Source: Mesorhizobium caraganae (GTDB lineage Bacteria > Pseudomonadota > Alphaproteobacteria > Rhizobiales > Rhizobiaceae). From it: a stretch of 64,000 bases of DNA. The position numbers and the translations under genes are program-made. Below the pieces are notes generated by a model that was not told where the DNA came from, searched no databases, and worked only from the letters and a program-made list of their open reading frames with translations. How positions within the stretch are numbered: position 1 is the stretch's first letter; every line of letters starts with the position of its first letter. The stretch lies in the NCBI RefSeq assembly GCF_016836705.1, contig NZ_JAFCGY010000013.1, positions 62,001-126,000 on the forward strand, read 5' to 3'. Of this stretch, positions 55,377-63,528 are shown piece by piece.

Positions 55377-55412
55377 AATTATTTTTGAATTCCATTTGAC
55401 TGAATAAATTGC
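55377..55412. promoter_or_regulatory. AT-rich divergent control region
   Basis: This strongly AT-rich patch (AATTATTTTTGAATTCCATT and then TTGACTGAATAAATT) stands out in GC-rich DNA between the divergent M24 and ROK genes. It contains near-repeats TTTGAATT/TTTGACTG and the ends AATTATTT/AATAAATT in inverted arrangement. It is a candidate ROK operator and promoter. Confidence 0.4.
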
Positions 55413-55446
55413 CTGTGCAAGTCTCTCCTCTCCCAGGGAGAGGGAA

Positions 55447-56613
55447 ATGGCACTGCGGGGAACCAACCAGGAGTTCGGACGGCCCTACAACCGGCGCATC
55501 GTGCTGGAGTCCATCCGCCTGCACGGCCCCATTGCCCGCGGCGACATTGCCAGCCGCGTCGGCCTCACCGTCCAGACCGTGTCGACCATCGTTCGCGAGC
55601 TTGAAGAGCACGGCTATGTGCTGTCACTGCGCGAAGAGCCGCGCGGGCGCGGACTGCCGCCGGCTACGCTCCGTATCAACCCTGAGGGCGGCTATGCCGT
55701 CGGCATCCACCTCACCCCGCTCGGCATCGACGCTGCGCTGATCAATCTCAGCGGCGATGTCATCGAAAGCACGCATCGCGAGGCGCCGCATGCAACGCCC
55801 GACCATGCCTTCGACCTGATCGGCGCCATGGTGCCCGAACTGACCGCATTGCGGCCCGGCGGCCGCGTGCTTGGCATCGGCATGGCGCTGCCCGGGCCTT
55901 TCGGCGTAGAATCGATGAGCTTCGTCGGCCCCACGACCATGGCCGGCTGGAAGGATGTCGCGCTGCCGGAGCGGCTGGCGGCGTCGACCGGGCTGCCGGC
56001 CTTCTTCGAGACCGACATGGCGGCAGCTGCCATGGGCGAGCGCCTCTATGGCCTTGGGGCTGGCTATTCCGAATATTACTACCTCTATTTCGGCGTCGGC
56101 CTTGGCGGCGTCATCGTCCATGACGGCGCGGTGATGCGTGGCGCCTGGGGCAATGCGGGGGAAATCGGACACATCCCCGCCGTTCCCGGCGGCGAACTCT
56201 GTCCCTGCGGCAACCATGGCTGCCTCGAACGTTACCTCTCGCTCGAAGCGCTGCGCCGCCGCAACATCGGCGAAGCCGCCTGGGTGGCCGAAGTCGCGCC
56301 CATCTTCCGCAACGCCATCGCCACCATCGAAAACCTGTTCGACCCCGAGACGGTCATCCTCGGCGGGCTCGCCCACACCGACCTCTTGGAAAAACTGGTC
56401 GGTGCGGCAGCGCAGCTTCCTAACTCGGTCTCGGCGCGGCGCGACCGCAAGACCCCGCGCGTGACGGTGGCGACCGGTGGCCAGCATTCGGTGCTGCGGG
56501 GCGCTGCCGCATTGGCGGTCTCCGGTGTGTTGTCGCCGCGGTTTGGCCAGATGTTCATCGCCGAGCGCGAGCGCCGGTCCGACCTCATGCACAGCAAGGG
56601 AGTGGCGGCATGA
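55447..56613 (+). CDS. ROK-family transcriptional regulator
   Basis: A 388-residue regulator. The N-terminal winged helix-turn-helix (about 15-70, GDIASRVGLTVQTVSTIVRELEEHG) is followed by a ROK domain with GVGLGGVIVHDGAVMRGAWGNAGEIGHIPAVPGG and the zinc motif CPCGNHGC. The ATP-binding DxGGT of sugar kinases is absent, so it should be a sensor only. GGGAGAGGG precedes the ATG. Its stop overlaps the ABC ATPase start (ATGA), tying it to the sugar operon. Confidence 0.92.
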   Translation: MALRGTNQEFGRPYNRRIVLESIRLHGPIARGDIASRVGLTVQTVSTIVRELEEHGYVLSLREEPRGRGLPPATLRINPEGGYAVGIHLTPLGIDAALINLSGDVIESTHREAPHATPDHAFDLIGAMVPELTALRPGGRVLGIGMALPGPFGVESMSFVGPTTMAGWKDVALPERLAASTGLPAFFETDMAAAAMGERLYGLGAGYSEYYYLYFGVGLGGVIVHDGAVMRGAWGNAGEIGHIPAVPGGELCPCGNHGCLERYLSLEALRRRNIGEAAWVAEVAPIFRNAIATIENLFDPETVILGGLAHTDLLEKLVGAAAQLPNSVSARRDRKTPRVTVATGGQHSVLRGAAALAVSGVLSPRFGQMFIAERERRSDLMHSKGVAA

Positions 56614-57374
56614 CCGAACCGCTGCTGGTACTCGAAAACGTCACCAAGAATTACGGCGCCATCCAGGCGCTGAGAGGCATCAGCTTCTCGATCGGCAAGG
56701 GCGAGGTCGTGGCACTGCTCGGCGACAATGGTGCCGGCAAGTCGACGCTGGTCAAGATCATCGCCGGCGGCCTCGAGCCGAGCTCCGGCCGCATGCTGTT
56801 CGAGGGCAAGGAATTTCTGGCGAAAACGCCGGCCGAGGCCAAGGCTGCCGGCATCGAGACCGTCTACCAGGACCTTTCGCTCTGCACCAATGTCGATGTC
56901 GTCGCCAATTTCTTCATGGGCCGCGAGATCACGCGCAAGGTGCTCGGCATTCCGATCCTCGACGAGCGCGCCATGGAAGCCGTCGTCGGCAAGGCACTTG
57001 CCAGTGCGGGCACCCGCATTCCGTCGCTGCGCACCAATGTCGAGCACCTCTCGGGTGGCCAGCGCCAGGCGATCGAGCTCAACCGCTTCGTGCATTGGGG
57101 CGGCAAGCTCGTGCTGCTCGACGAGCCGTTCGCGGCCCTCGGCGTAGAACAGACCAGGCGCGGCCTCGAGATGATCCGCCAGGTGGCCAACCAGGGAATC
57201 GGCGTCGTCATCATCACCCATATCATGCAGCAGGCCTTCCAGGTCGCCGACCGGATCGTGGTGATCCGGCAAGGCGTCGTGGCCGGCGATGTCGCACGCA
57301 ACAAAACAAGTCCCGATGCGGTGATCAACATGATCACCGGTGAGACGCTTGCCGGTGCCGGACCGGCAGGTTGA
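56610..57374 (+). CDS. Sugar ABC transporter ATPase (CUT2-like, single domain)
   Basis: A 254-residue ATPase with Walker A GDNGAGKSTLVKII, Q-loop YQDLSL, signature LSGGQRQAIEL, Walker B LVLLDEPFAALG and H-loop THIMQQ. It corresponds to the first half of RbsA/XylG-type proteins, which normally have two ATPase domains in about 500 residues. It should dimerise for ribose- or inositol-type import. The ATG overlaps the ROK gene stop. Confidence 0.92.
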   Translation: MTEPLLVLENVTKNYGAIQALRGISFSIGKGEVVALLGDNGAGKSTLVKIIAGGLEPSSGRMLFEGKEFLAKTPAEAKAAGIETVYQDLSLCTNVDVVANFFMGREITRKVLGIPILDERAMEAVVGKALASAGTRIPSLRTNVEHLSGGQRQAIELNRFVHWGGKLVLLDEPFAALGVEQTRRGLEMIRQVANQGIGVVIITHIMQQAFQVADRIVVIRQGVVAGDVARNKTSPDAVINMITGETLAGAGPAG

Positions 57375-57415
57375 GGGACAAAAGAGGGGTCCGGTATAAA
57401 AGAGGAGCGAACGAC

Positions 57416-58456
57416 ATGAAGCGAATATTGGTTCTTGTCTTCGGTATCCTGGCACTGGCTCTTGCCTCGCTCACGCCGGCAATGTCCCAGACCAAGGGCA
57501 CCGTCTACTATATGGTTCCGACCCTGCTCGATGAATTCCAGACCGGCTCGGTGAGCGCGCTGGAGCTGTTCCTCAAGCAGGTCGGCTATGAGGTGAAAAC
57601 ACTCAACGCCGACAACAAGACCGACGCGCAGCAATCCCAGATGAACGACGTCATTGCGCTGAAGCCTGCGGCGATCATCCTGGCCGCCGTCGATTTCAAT
57701 GCGCTGAAGCCGTCCATCGAAGCAGCCCGTGCCGCCGGCATCCCGGTGGTCGAGTTCGACCGCCAGATTACCTCGACCCCGTCCGACTTCACTTCCGTGG
57801 CGGGCACGGTCGAGATCGGCTACGTCGCTGCCGACCAGGCTCAGAAGCTTTTGACCGCCAAGAACGGTTCGGTGAAAGGCAAGATCCTGCAGGTGCTCGG
57901 CGATCCCGGCGATCCCTACACGCTCGACATCCAGAAGGGGTTCGAGGAGAAGATGAAGTCGTTTCCGGACGTCAAGATCATCTCGCTGCCGGCCATGCAA
58001 TGGGCGGCGGATGCAGCCGGGACCATCGTCAACGACCAGTTGCTCGCCAATCCTGATATCGACCTGATCTTCAGCCATGCGGCTCACCTCTCGGTCGCCG
58101 CCGTCGCCTCACTCGAGGCCGCCGGCAAGAAGCCGGGTGACGTCTTGATGATGAGTTCGAACGGCGCTCCGGTCGGTCTCGACCTGATCCGCAAGGGCTG
58201 GCTCAATGTCGAAGTCGAGCAGCCGCTTTACGCGCAGGCCGCTGCCGTCGCCATGTTCATGGACAAGATCGCCGGCAAGCAGGAAATCAAGCCCGGCGAG
58301 TATGACGTGCTCGGCTTGAAGTCGACCGTGACCAAGGAAGCCTGGGGCCCGAACATCAAGATCCCGGGCGCCGCCATCACCAAGGAAAACGTCGACAATC
58401 CGGCCTTCTGGGGCAACCAGAAGCCGCCGACGGACACGATCAAGCCGGTCGAATAG
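57416..58456 (+). CDS. Sugar-binding periplasmic protein (CUT2, RbsB-like)
   Basis: A 346-residue peripBP4-type binding protein with a Sec signal peptide (MKRILVLVFGILALALASLTPAMS). The sugar-binding fold shows in DAQQSQMNDVIALKPAAIILAAVDFNALKPSIEAARAAGIPVVEFDR and GKILQVLGDPGDPY. The ligand is unknown. AGAGGAG precedes the ATG. A strong hairpin follows the stop. Confidence 0.9.
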   Translation: MKRILVLVFGILALALASLTPAMSQTKGTVYYMVPTLLDEFQTGSVSALELFLKQVGYEVKTLNADNKTDAQQSQMNDVIALKPAAIILAAVDFNALKPSIEAARAAGIPVVEFDRQITSTPSDFTSVAGTVEIGYVAADQAQKLLTAKNGSVKGKILQVLGDPGDPYTLDIQKGFEEKMKSFPDVKIISLPAMQWAADAAGTIVNDQLLANPDIDLIFSHAAHLSVAAVASLEAAGKKPGDVLMMSSNGAPVGLDLIRKGWLNVEVEQPLYAQAAAVAMFMDKIAGKQEIKPGEYDVLGLKSTVTKEAWGPNIKIPGAAITKENVDNPAFWGNQKPPTDTIKPVE

Positions 58457-58469
58457 TCACTTGCCAAGC

Positions 58470-58494
58470 GCTCCGGGCCGCCCAGGCCCGGAGC
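58470..58494 (+). terminator. Stem-loop after the sugar-binding protein gene
   Basis: A perfect 10-bp stem (GCTCCGGGCC with GGCCCGGAGC) around a 5-base loop. No long T-run follows, so it may act as a 3' stabiliser or partial terminator that raises the binding protein level over the permease. Confidence 0.55.
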
Positions 58495-58602
58495 CTGCCC
58501 TTTCACAACGCCGCGTCCCAAGGACGCCATGGCGAATTTGAATCCGCGCCTGAACCCGACGAAATCAAGTTGATTTCGCGGGGGCGCCAACCGGATCAGC
58601 CC

Positions 58603-59598
58603 ATGAACCCGCGCAGCCGCAAAGCCCTGGAGTTCGTCCTCGACAACCTCGTCTGGTTTATGCTGGTCTTTGTGTTGATCGTCTTTTCCCTCTTCGTCCC
58701 GAACTATTTCCAGCTTGGCATATTTGCCAACATCATCGAGGCCTCGAGCGTGCTCGGCGTGATGTCGATCGGCCTGTCGCTGGTCATCATTGCCGGCCAC
58801 ATGGACCTGTCGGTCGAATCGGTGGCGGCACTCAGCGCTATGACGGTCGGCATCCTGTTTTGCTCGTCGGGCATCGGCATGGGCATACAGCTCAACCCGC
58901 AATGGCTGATGGTTCCGGTTTCGCTGCTGATCGCGATGGCCGTCGGCGGCATCATCGGCGCCTTCAACGGCTATCTCGTGGTCAAGGTGAAGATGAGCGC
59001 CTTCATCATCACGCTAGCATCCTACATCTGGGTGCGCGGCCTTGTGCTGGTCATCTCCGGCGGCCGCTCGGCACAGGATCTGGCGCCGGCCATACGCTGG
59101 TTCGCCATCCAGCGCCTCGCTGGCCTGCCGCTGACGGCCTGGATCGCCGTCGCCTGTTTCGTTCTCTTCTCGCTGATCATGGCCAAGACGCCGTTCGGCC
59201 GCCACCTGATCATGATTGGCGGCAATGAGACCGCAACCTTCCGTGCCGGCATCCGCGTCAACCGCAATTTGGTCATCGCCTTCGTGCTTGCCGGCGCCAT
59301 TGCCGGCCTCGCCGGCTGGCTGCTCGCAATCCGCACATCCGGCGCGACCGCCAATCTCGGCGTCGGCCTGTTGTTCAATGCCTTTGCCGCCGTCGTCATC
59401 GGCGGCGTCAGCCTGAAAGGCGGCGTCGGCACCTTGCCCGGTGTCTATGCCGGCGTGCTGCTGCTCTCCTCCATCAACACGGCGATCAACCTGATGGGCC
59501 TGCCAGCCAATTACACCCAGGTGATCCACGGCCTGCTGGTGCTCGCCGCCGTGCTGCTCGACGCCTTCAAGCAAACCATTCGCCAAAGACTCGCATGA
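58603..59598 (+). CDS. CUT2-type sugar ABC permease
   Basis: A 331-residue permease of the RbsC/AraH group with eight to ten helices. Family motifs are SVLGVMSIGLSLVIIAGHMDLSVESVAALSAM, GAFNGYLVVKVKMSAFIITLASYIWVRG, and RAGIRVNRNLVIAFVLAGAIAGLAGWLLAIR. It pairs with the single-domain ATPase. ATG 58603 (MNPRSRKALEF) is taken; a TTG at 58570 is an alternative. The SDR gene follows 13 bases later. Confidence 0.9.
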   Translation: MNPRSRKALEFVLDNLVWFMLVFVLIVFSLFVPNYFQLGIFANIIEASSVLGVMSIGLSLVIIAGHMDLSVESVAALSAMTVGILFCSSGIGMGIQLNPQWLMVPVSLLIAMAVGGIIGAFNGYLVVKVKMSAFIITLASYIWVRGLVLVISGGRSAQDLAPAIRWFAIQRLAGLPLTAWIAVACFVLFSLIMAKTPFGRHLIMIGGNETATFRAGIRVNRNLVIAFVLAGAIAGLAGWLLAIRTSGATANLGVGLLFNAFAAVVIGGVSLKGGVGTLPGVYAGVLLLSSINTAINLMGLPANYTQVIHGLLVLAAVLLDAFKQTIRQRLA

Positions 59599-59611
59599 AA
59601 GGACGGCTCGC

Positions 59612-60382
59612 ATGACCGGACGACTGCAAGACAAGGTCGCGCTGATCATCGGCAGCGCGCGCGGCATCGGCAAGGGCATTGCGCAGCGCTTCGCCGAAGA
59701 AGGTGCAAGGCTGATCCTGGCCGACAGCGAGGCCGAAGCGGGTCAGGCAACCGCCGACGAGCTCGGCGCTGGCTTCATCCGAACCGACATCTCGCAAATG
59801 ACCGACGCCGAAGCTGCGGTGGCACTGGCATTGAAGCATCACGGCCGCCTCGACATCGTCGTGCAGAATGCCGGCATCTATCCTTGGCAGCTGATCGAAA
59901 ACACCAGCCCGGACGACTGGGACCGGGTGATGGCGGTCAATCTGCGCGGCACCTTCAACGCCACGCTGGCGGCGCTGGCGCCAATGAAAGCGCAAGGCTA
60001 TGGACGCATGCTCTACACCTCGTCGATCACCGGCCCGCATGTTACCAGCCCCGGCCACGGCCATTACGCCGCCAGCAAGGCCGGCATCAACGGCTTCATC
60101 CGCTCGGCGGCCCTGGAATTCTCCGGCTACGGCATCACGGTCAACGGCGTCGAGCCCGGCAACATCCTGACCGAGGCGATCGAGCTGCATCGGGGCGCTG
60201 CCTACATCAAGAACATGGAAGACTCGATCCCGCTCGGCCGCCTCGGCAGCCCGCGCGACGTCGCCAACGCCTTCCTGTTCCTCGCCTCCGACGATGCCAG
60301 CTACATCACCGGAACGACCATCGTCGTCGACGGCGGCCAGTTGCTGCCCGAGGGCAAGGATTTCCGGCTGCTGCCGCCTTGA
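59612..60382 (+). CDS. SDR-family sugar/alcohol dehydrogenase
   Basis: A 256-residue classical short-chain dehydrogenase. It has the cofactor loop GSARGIGKGIAQRFAEEG, NAGIYPW, the catalytic Ser-Tyr-Lys in LYTSSITGPHVTSPGHGHYAASKAG and GVEPGNILTEA after it. An acidic residue after the second strand (LADSEAEAG) suggests NAD preference. Operon context suggests oxidation of the imported sugar or polyol. GGACGG precedes the ATG at 59612. Confidence 0.92.
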   Translation: MTGRLQDKVALIIGSARGIGKGIAQRFAEEGARLILADSEAEAGQATADELGAGFIRTDISQMTDAEAAVALALKHHGRLDIVVQNAGIYPWQLIENTSPDDWDRVMAVNLRGTFNATLAALAPMKAQGYGRMLYTSSITGPHVTSPGHGHYAASKAGINGFIRSAALEFSGYGITVNGVEPGNILTEAIELHRGAAYIKNMEDSIPLGRLGSPRDVANAFLFLASDDASYITGTTIVVDGGQLLPEGKDFRLLPP

Positions 60383-60494
60383 TCTTTGCATTGACGCACA
60401 ACGGACCGGGCAGCGCCCCTGACGACAAGAGGTCATTTCAGCGAAAGATACGCGTTCCCTGAGTCGACGATGCAAATTCCCTTCTAAGTTGTAT

Positions 60495-60519
60495 GGAACC
60501 CGAATACTTCTCGAAAGTT
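60495..60519 (+). promoter_or_regulatory. Candidate EcfG promoter of 76-residue gene
   Basis: GGAAC (60495-60499), 16 bases, then AGTT (60516-60519). This matches the EcfG consensus GGAAC-N16-CGTT except for the first -10 base. It is 35 bases from the start codon of the downstream small gene. Confidence 0.55.
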
Positions 60520-60554
60520 GTTCATGACGTGCCGATCAAGGGAGGTACTTGTGA

Positions 60555-60785
60555 ATGGCAGACAACATCAGAGCCAGCCATATCTACCAGCGGGCGCATG
60601 CTTTGGCAGAAGATGGTTTCCACCAGTCGCCGGCCGAGATTGTTGCCGCGTTGCTGGCCGAGGGCTTTCCGGAAGCCGCCGAGTTGCTGAACTCCGAAAA
60701 CATCCGTGCCGATCTTCGCCGGGTTTGTAGTGCCGCGACCGCCAACGGCCGGCAAGTCGCCACCAACCTGGGACTTCGTTATTGA
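60555..60785 (+). CDS. Small hypothetical protein, possible stress gene
   Basis: A 76-residue soluble, mostly helical protein (MADNIRASHIYQRAHALAED, then SPAEIVAALLAEGFPEAAELLNSENIRADLRRVC). No family is recognised. GGGAGG at 60540-60545 precedes the ATG by 9 bases, and an EcfG-type promoter lies upstream. The SDR gene ends 170 bases earlier, so it is probably a separate transcript. Confidence 0.7.
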   Translation: MADNIRASHIYQRAHALAEDGFHQSPAEIVAALLAEGFPEAAELLNSENIRADLRRVCSAATANGRQVATNLGLRY

Positions 60786-60847
60786 CGCGCATAACGGCGA
60801 CATCGGCGGGTTTCGGCCCGGAGCATGCTCCTTACGGCTGACTGCGA

Positions 60848-61671
60848 TCAGCCGGGTTTCTTGTACAGCAGCAATTCGGGCCGGTACTCGAAATGCATGG
60901 TGTCGTAGTGATACCAGCGCCCGCCCCAGATGAAGCCGTTTTCCTCAAACAATTCCACGATTTGCAGCGGGATCCGGTTCTTGAACGGAATGTGCGCCTT
61001 CGGGTCGGCTTTGTTTCTGTTGTTGTACCAATAGTCGGAGAAACCGACATTGATATCGAAGGCTGCGCCGAAAGAGTGGACGCTCAACCGGTCGGTGCCG
61101 GCGATGGGCCGCCAGACGAAGCCGCCGCCAGGCTTGAATCCGTAACGGCTTAGCTCCGCGGGCATCGCCTCCAGAGCATCCGAGACCTTGCCCAACCGGT
61201 CGTTGATGCCGAAAATCCTGGTGACCTGCACGGTTTTCTTGGCAAGTTTCGGCAGCCATTTGACGTTGGCGATGTGCTTGCCAACCTCCGCAGCGCTCGC
61301 CCCATAGAGCTTCTCGAAGAAGGCTTCGTTGCGGATACGGCCGGGATCGAAATCCTCCGCCGGGACCAGCGCGCCCTCCGCTGCCGTTGGATAGACGTAG
61401 CGAAACACATGTCTTCGATGTCGGGGCTCTCCAGCAGCGCCTCGGCGTCGCGCGCCTTGCCGTCGTCCCACACCATCGTGGTGCCGTCGGTCCAGGTCAA
61501 AACATTACCCGAGATGGTGAAGAGTCCGGGATAGGCCTTGAGCAAGGCTGCCTTGGCCGCGGTCTGGTCGACACCGTCGCCGGCCTCTGTCGCATATGCG
61601 AGGCGCCCGGTGCCACAAATTGCCAACACGATCATCAGCTGAAGCAGCAGGCGCTTGGGATCGTCGATCAT
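60848..61671 (-). pseudogene. Frameshifted M15 D-alanyl-D-alanine carboxypeptidase-like gene
   Basis: Two frames together make one M15-type protein of about 273 residues. The first part (from ATG 61671, MIDDPKRLLLQLMIVLAICGTG) has a signal peptide and ends at ALLESPDIEDM. The second, in a different frame, continues FRYVYPTAAEG and carries the peptidase site SVHSFGAAFDI and WYHYDTMHFEY. The break is at 61406-61409 (plus strand CACA), where a 2-base duplication fits: GACATG-TG-TTTCGC on the coding strand. It may be a real pseudogene or a sequencing error. A functional copy would trim or bind peptidoglycan. Confidence 0.8.
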
Positions 61672-61860
61672 TGTCCTGCCTCTCCGGAGAGCCAATCGAT
61701 TGCTGACCAGGACCCTTATCTAATCCGGAATGATGGCGGCAGCTCCCCAGCCAGAAAACGGGAAATCAGCTCATGCCGGCTGTTGGCAATGGCTTTCGTT
61801 CATCTTGCGTTTGGCAAGGCTGCTGTAAGATGGCGCGTGAATCAAAAAGGGAGACAAATC

Positions 61861-62406
61861 GTGTCAAAAACCTCCAGCGCCCTGATCCGGATGGCGTTCA
61901 CATTCATTTGCCTGGTTGGCCTTGTCTCGGCCGCCTCTATTCTTTTCCCGGCCACCGCGTCGGCCCAGCGCATGCAGCGATGCGCTGACGAGGGTGGCAT
62001 CTGCCGCCTGCCCTATCCAGCCGAAGTGGTCTATGGCGCGCGCGGCCAGACCACCTCCCGCTTTTTCGACCGCCGCGCCGTGCCCTGTTCAAACCGCGTC
62101 TTTGGCGATCCCGCGCCCGGCCGCGACAAGGCCTGCTACATCGTGAGGCGCGGCGGCGGTAACGATTATGGCGACAATGACGACGACAATTACGGTGACG
62201 ACGACTACGGCCAGGGTCGCGGCAGGTGGGTGGCCTGCGCCAGGGAGAATCAGTACTGCGATTTCCGTGGCCGCAAACTGGTCCGCTACGGCGCGCGCGG
62301 TCAGTTCACGCAAGGCGTTTTCAGGAACGGCGTGCGCTGCAGCAACGACGCCTTTGACGAGGATCCCGCTCCCCGGGCGAAGAAGACCTGCTACATCAGG
62401 CAGTAG
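61861..62406 (+). CDS. Secreted protein with duplicated Cys-rich domain and acidic linker
   Basis: A 181-residue secreted protein. A signal peptide (about 1-36, ending ASA) is followed by two copies of a domain of about 53 residues (41-94 and 126-178), each with four cysteines at similar spacing (C41, C48, C76, C92 and C126, C133, C160, C177) and YGARGQ. They are joined by an Asp/Asn/Tyr/Gly linker (NDYGDNDDDNYGDDDYG). I know similar single domains in other secreted bacterial proteins, but not the function. GTG 61861 follows GGGAGA. The linker could bind calcium or only act as a spacer. Confidence 0.8.
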   Translation: MSKTSSALIRMAFTFICLVGLVSAASILFPATASAQRMQRCADEGGICRLPYPAEVVYGARGQTTSRFFDRRAVPCSNRVFGDPAPGRDKACYIVRRGGGNDYGDNDDDNYGDDDYGQGRGRWVACARENQYCDFRGRKLVRYGARGQFTQGVFRNGVRCSNDAFDEDPAPRAKKTCYIRQ

Positions 62407-62529
62407 GTAGCACACCGGCAGAAAATCGGGCGCGGCCGATTGTGGCCGCGTCCTCACTATCAGTCATACGCAGCTGAGTTGCGAACATGAAGGCAATGGA
62501 CGTCGAGGCATGGGCCGGCGTGCGGGATA

Positions 62530-62605
<76 letters not shown>

Positions 62606-62823
62606 GCTCCGGGCCGGACCTTTAAGCGGTCAGACCCGGCTTCGCAAGGCCAAATGAGCAGGCGTGAGCTTAGCCGCATAGCGGTTTTCCCGGACAAAGT
62701 GCCGCCTGTCAAAAAACCTTCTCCTGTTTGCTGTTATGCTGTCGAGGTGCGCTTGACACCCGGTGGCGAACCCCTTATCCACCGCCCCAACGACGAACAC
62801 GGCTGACACGTGCTCGTCCATGC

Positions 62824-62900
62824 GCGGGTGTAGCTCAGTTGGTTAGAGTGCCGGCCTGTCACGCCGGAGGTCGCGGGTTCGAGCCCCGTCACTCGCGCCA
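62824..62900 (+). tRNA. tRNA-Asp (anticodon GTC)
   Basis: The plus strand folds as a 77-base tRNA: GCGGGTG/CACTCGC acceptor stem, TAGCTCAGTTGGTTAGAG D-arm, CCGGC-CTGTCAC-GCCGG anticodon arm (GTC), GGGTTCGAGCCCC T-arm, discriminator G and encoded CCA. Confidence 0.96.
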
Positions 62901-63011
62901 TTTCTCTTCAAGGGTCACGATCCTTGGTGCCGGAGAAATGTCGACGTTGATGTCAAAATGTCTCCTTGGACGCATTGATTCAGATCGATCGCCTTGTAGC
63001 GATCAATGGCA

Positions 63012-63080
63012 GCGCCCGGTGCAGCTCAGAGTGCCGGCCTGTCACGCCGGAGGTCGCGGGCTCGAGCCCCGCTCGCAGCA
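63012..63080 (+). pseudogene. tRNA-Asp fragment (pseudo-tRNA)
   Basis: Positions 63028-63070 match the true tRNA-Asp gene over 43 bases with one mismatch (anticodon arm, variable loop, T-arm). About seven bases of the D-loop are missing and the acceptor stem no longer pairs. It lies 112 bases after the intact gene. It looks like a decayed duplicate or an integration scar. Confidence 0.8.
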
Positions 63081-63274
63081 TTTCCCTCGACGACTTCCGA
63101 TTCCCGCCTGTAGATCAGGCGGACGACGAGACCGAGGTATCCGAGCTGAAGAATAACCATTGCAAGAACAGCCCAGCCGAGCGCCTTCCAGACGGAGCCA
63201 GTTGCCATGTCGGCCCAGATCGCAACGACGAACGACGTTGCGAACATGCCCACCAGAAATTGCGGAAAATACAT
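63026..63274 (-). CDS. ExoX-like exopolysaccharide production repressor, tRNA-derived C-terminus
   Basis: An 82-residue protein with two membrane segments (MYFPQFLVGMFATSFVVAIWADMATGSVWKALGWAVLAMVILQLGYLGLVVRLIYRRES). The start MYFPQFLVGM and the layout match the ExoX family, small membrane proteins that lower exopolysaccharide synthesis in rhizobia. The last 18 or so residues (ASGARARDLRRDRPAL) are encoded on the antisense strand of the tRNA-Asp fragment, and the stop codon lies inside it. The native C-terminus seems replaced. The start lacks a strong ribosome site. Confidence 0.65.
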   Translation of the reverse strand: MYFPQFLVGMFATSFVVAIWADMATGSVWKALGWAVLAMVILQLGYLGLVVRLIYRRESEVVEGNAASGARARDLRRDRPAL

Positions 63275-63293
63275 AATGGCCCAGCACCCAATG

Positions 63294-63325
63294 TTTCGGC
63301 GATTCAGGGTTTCGGCGATTCAGGC
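63294..63325. repeat. 16-bp tandem repeat, two copies
   Basis: TTTCGGCGATTCAGG(G/C) occurs at 63294-63309 and 63310-63325 upstream of the ExoX-like start. It is a simple local duplication. Confidence 0.8.
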
Positions 63326-63528
63326 GGCTTTTTAAATCGGCACCTAAGAGCCCGCCGCTTCATTTTGAGAAGCAGCGGGCCCCAATCGCCCCCCGGCTTG
63401 CCAGGAGCGATGGATGCCCCCGGCGTTGCTGACAGTGCAATTGCGGTGCCAGACACGGTGACCCATTACCGGACATCCATGCCAATGGCGCAAGACCCGA
63501 TTGCCGATTAACATTACCTGTTGCTAAT

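Noticed and set aside
62824..63080. tRNA-Asp tandem pair as two functional genes
   Set aside because: The second copy lacks part of the D-loop and its acceptor stem does not pair.
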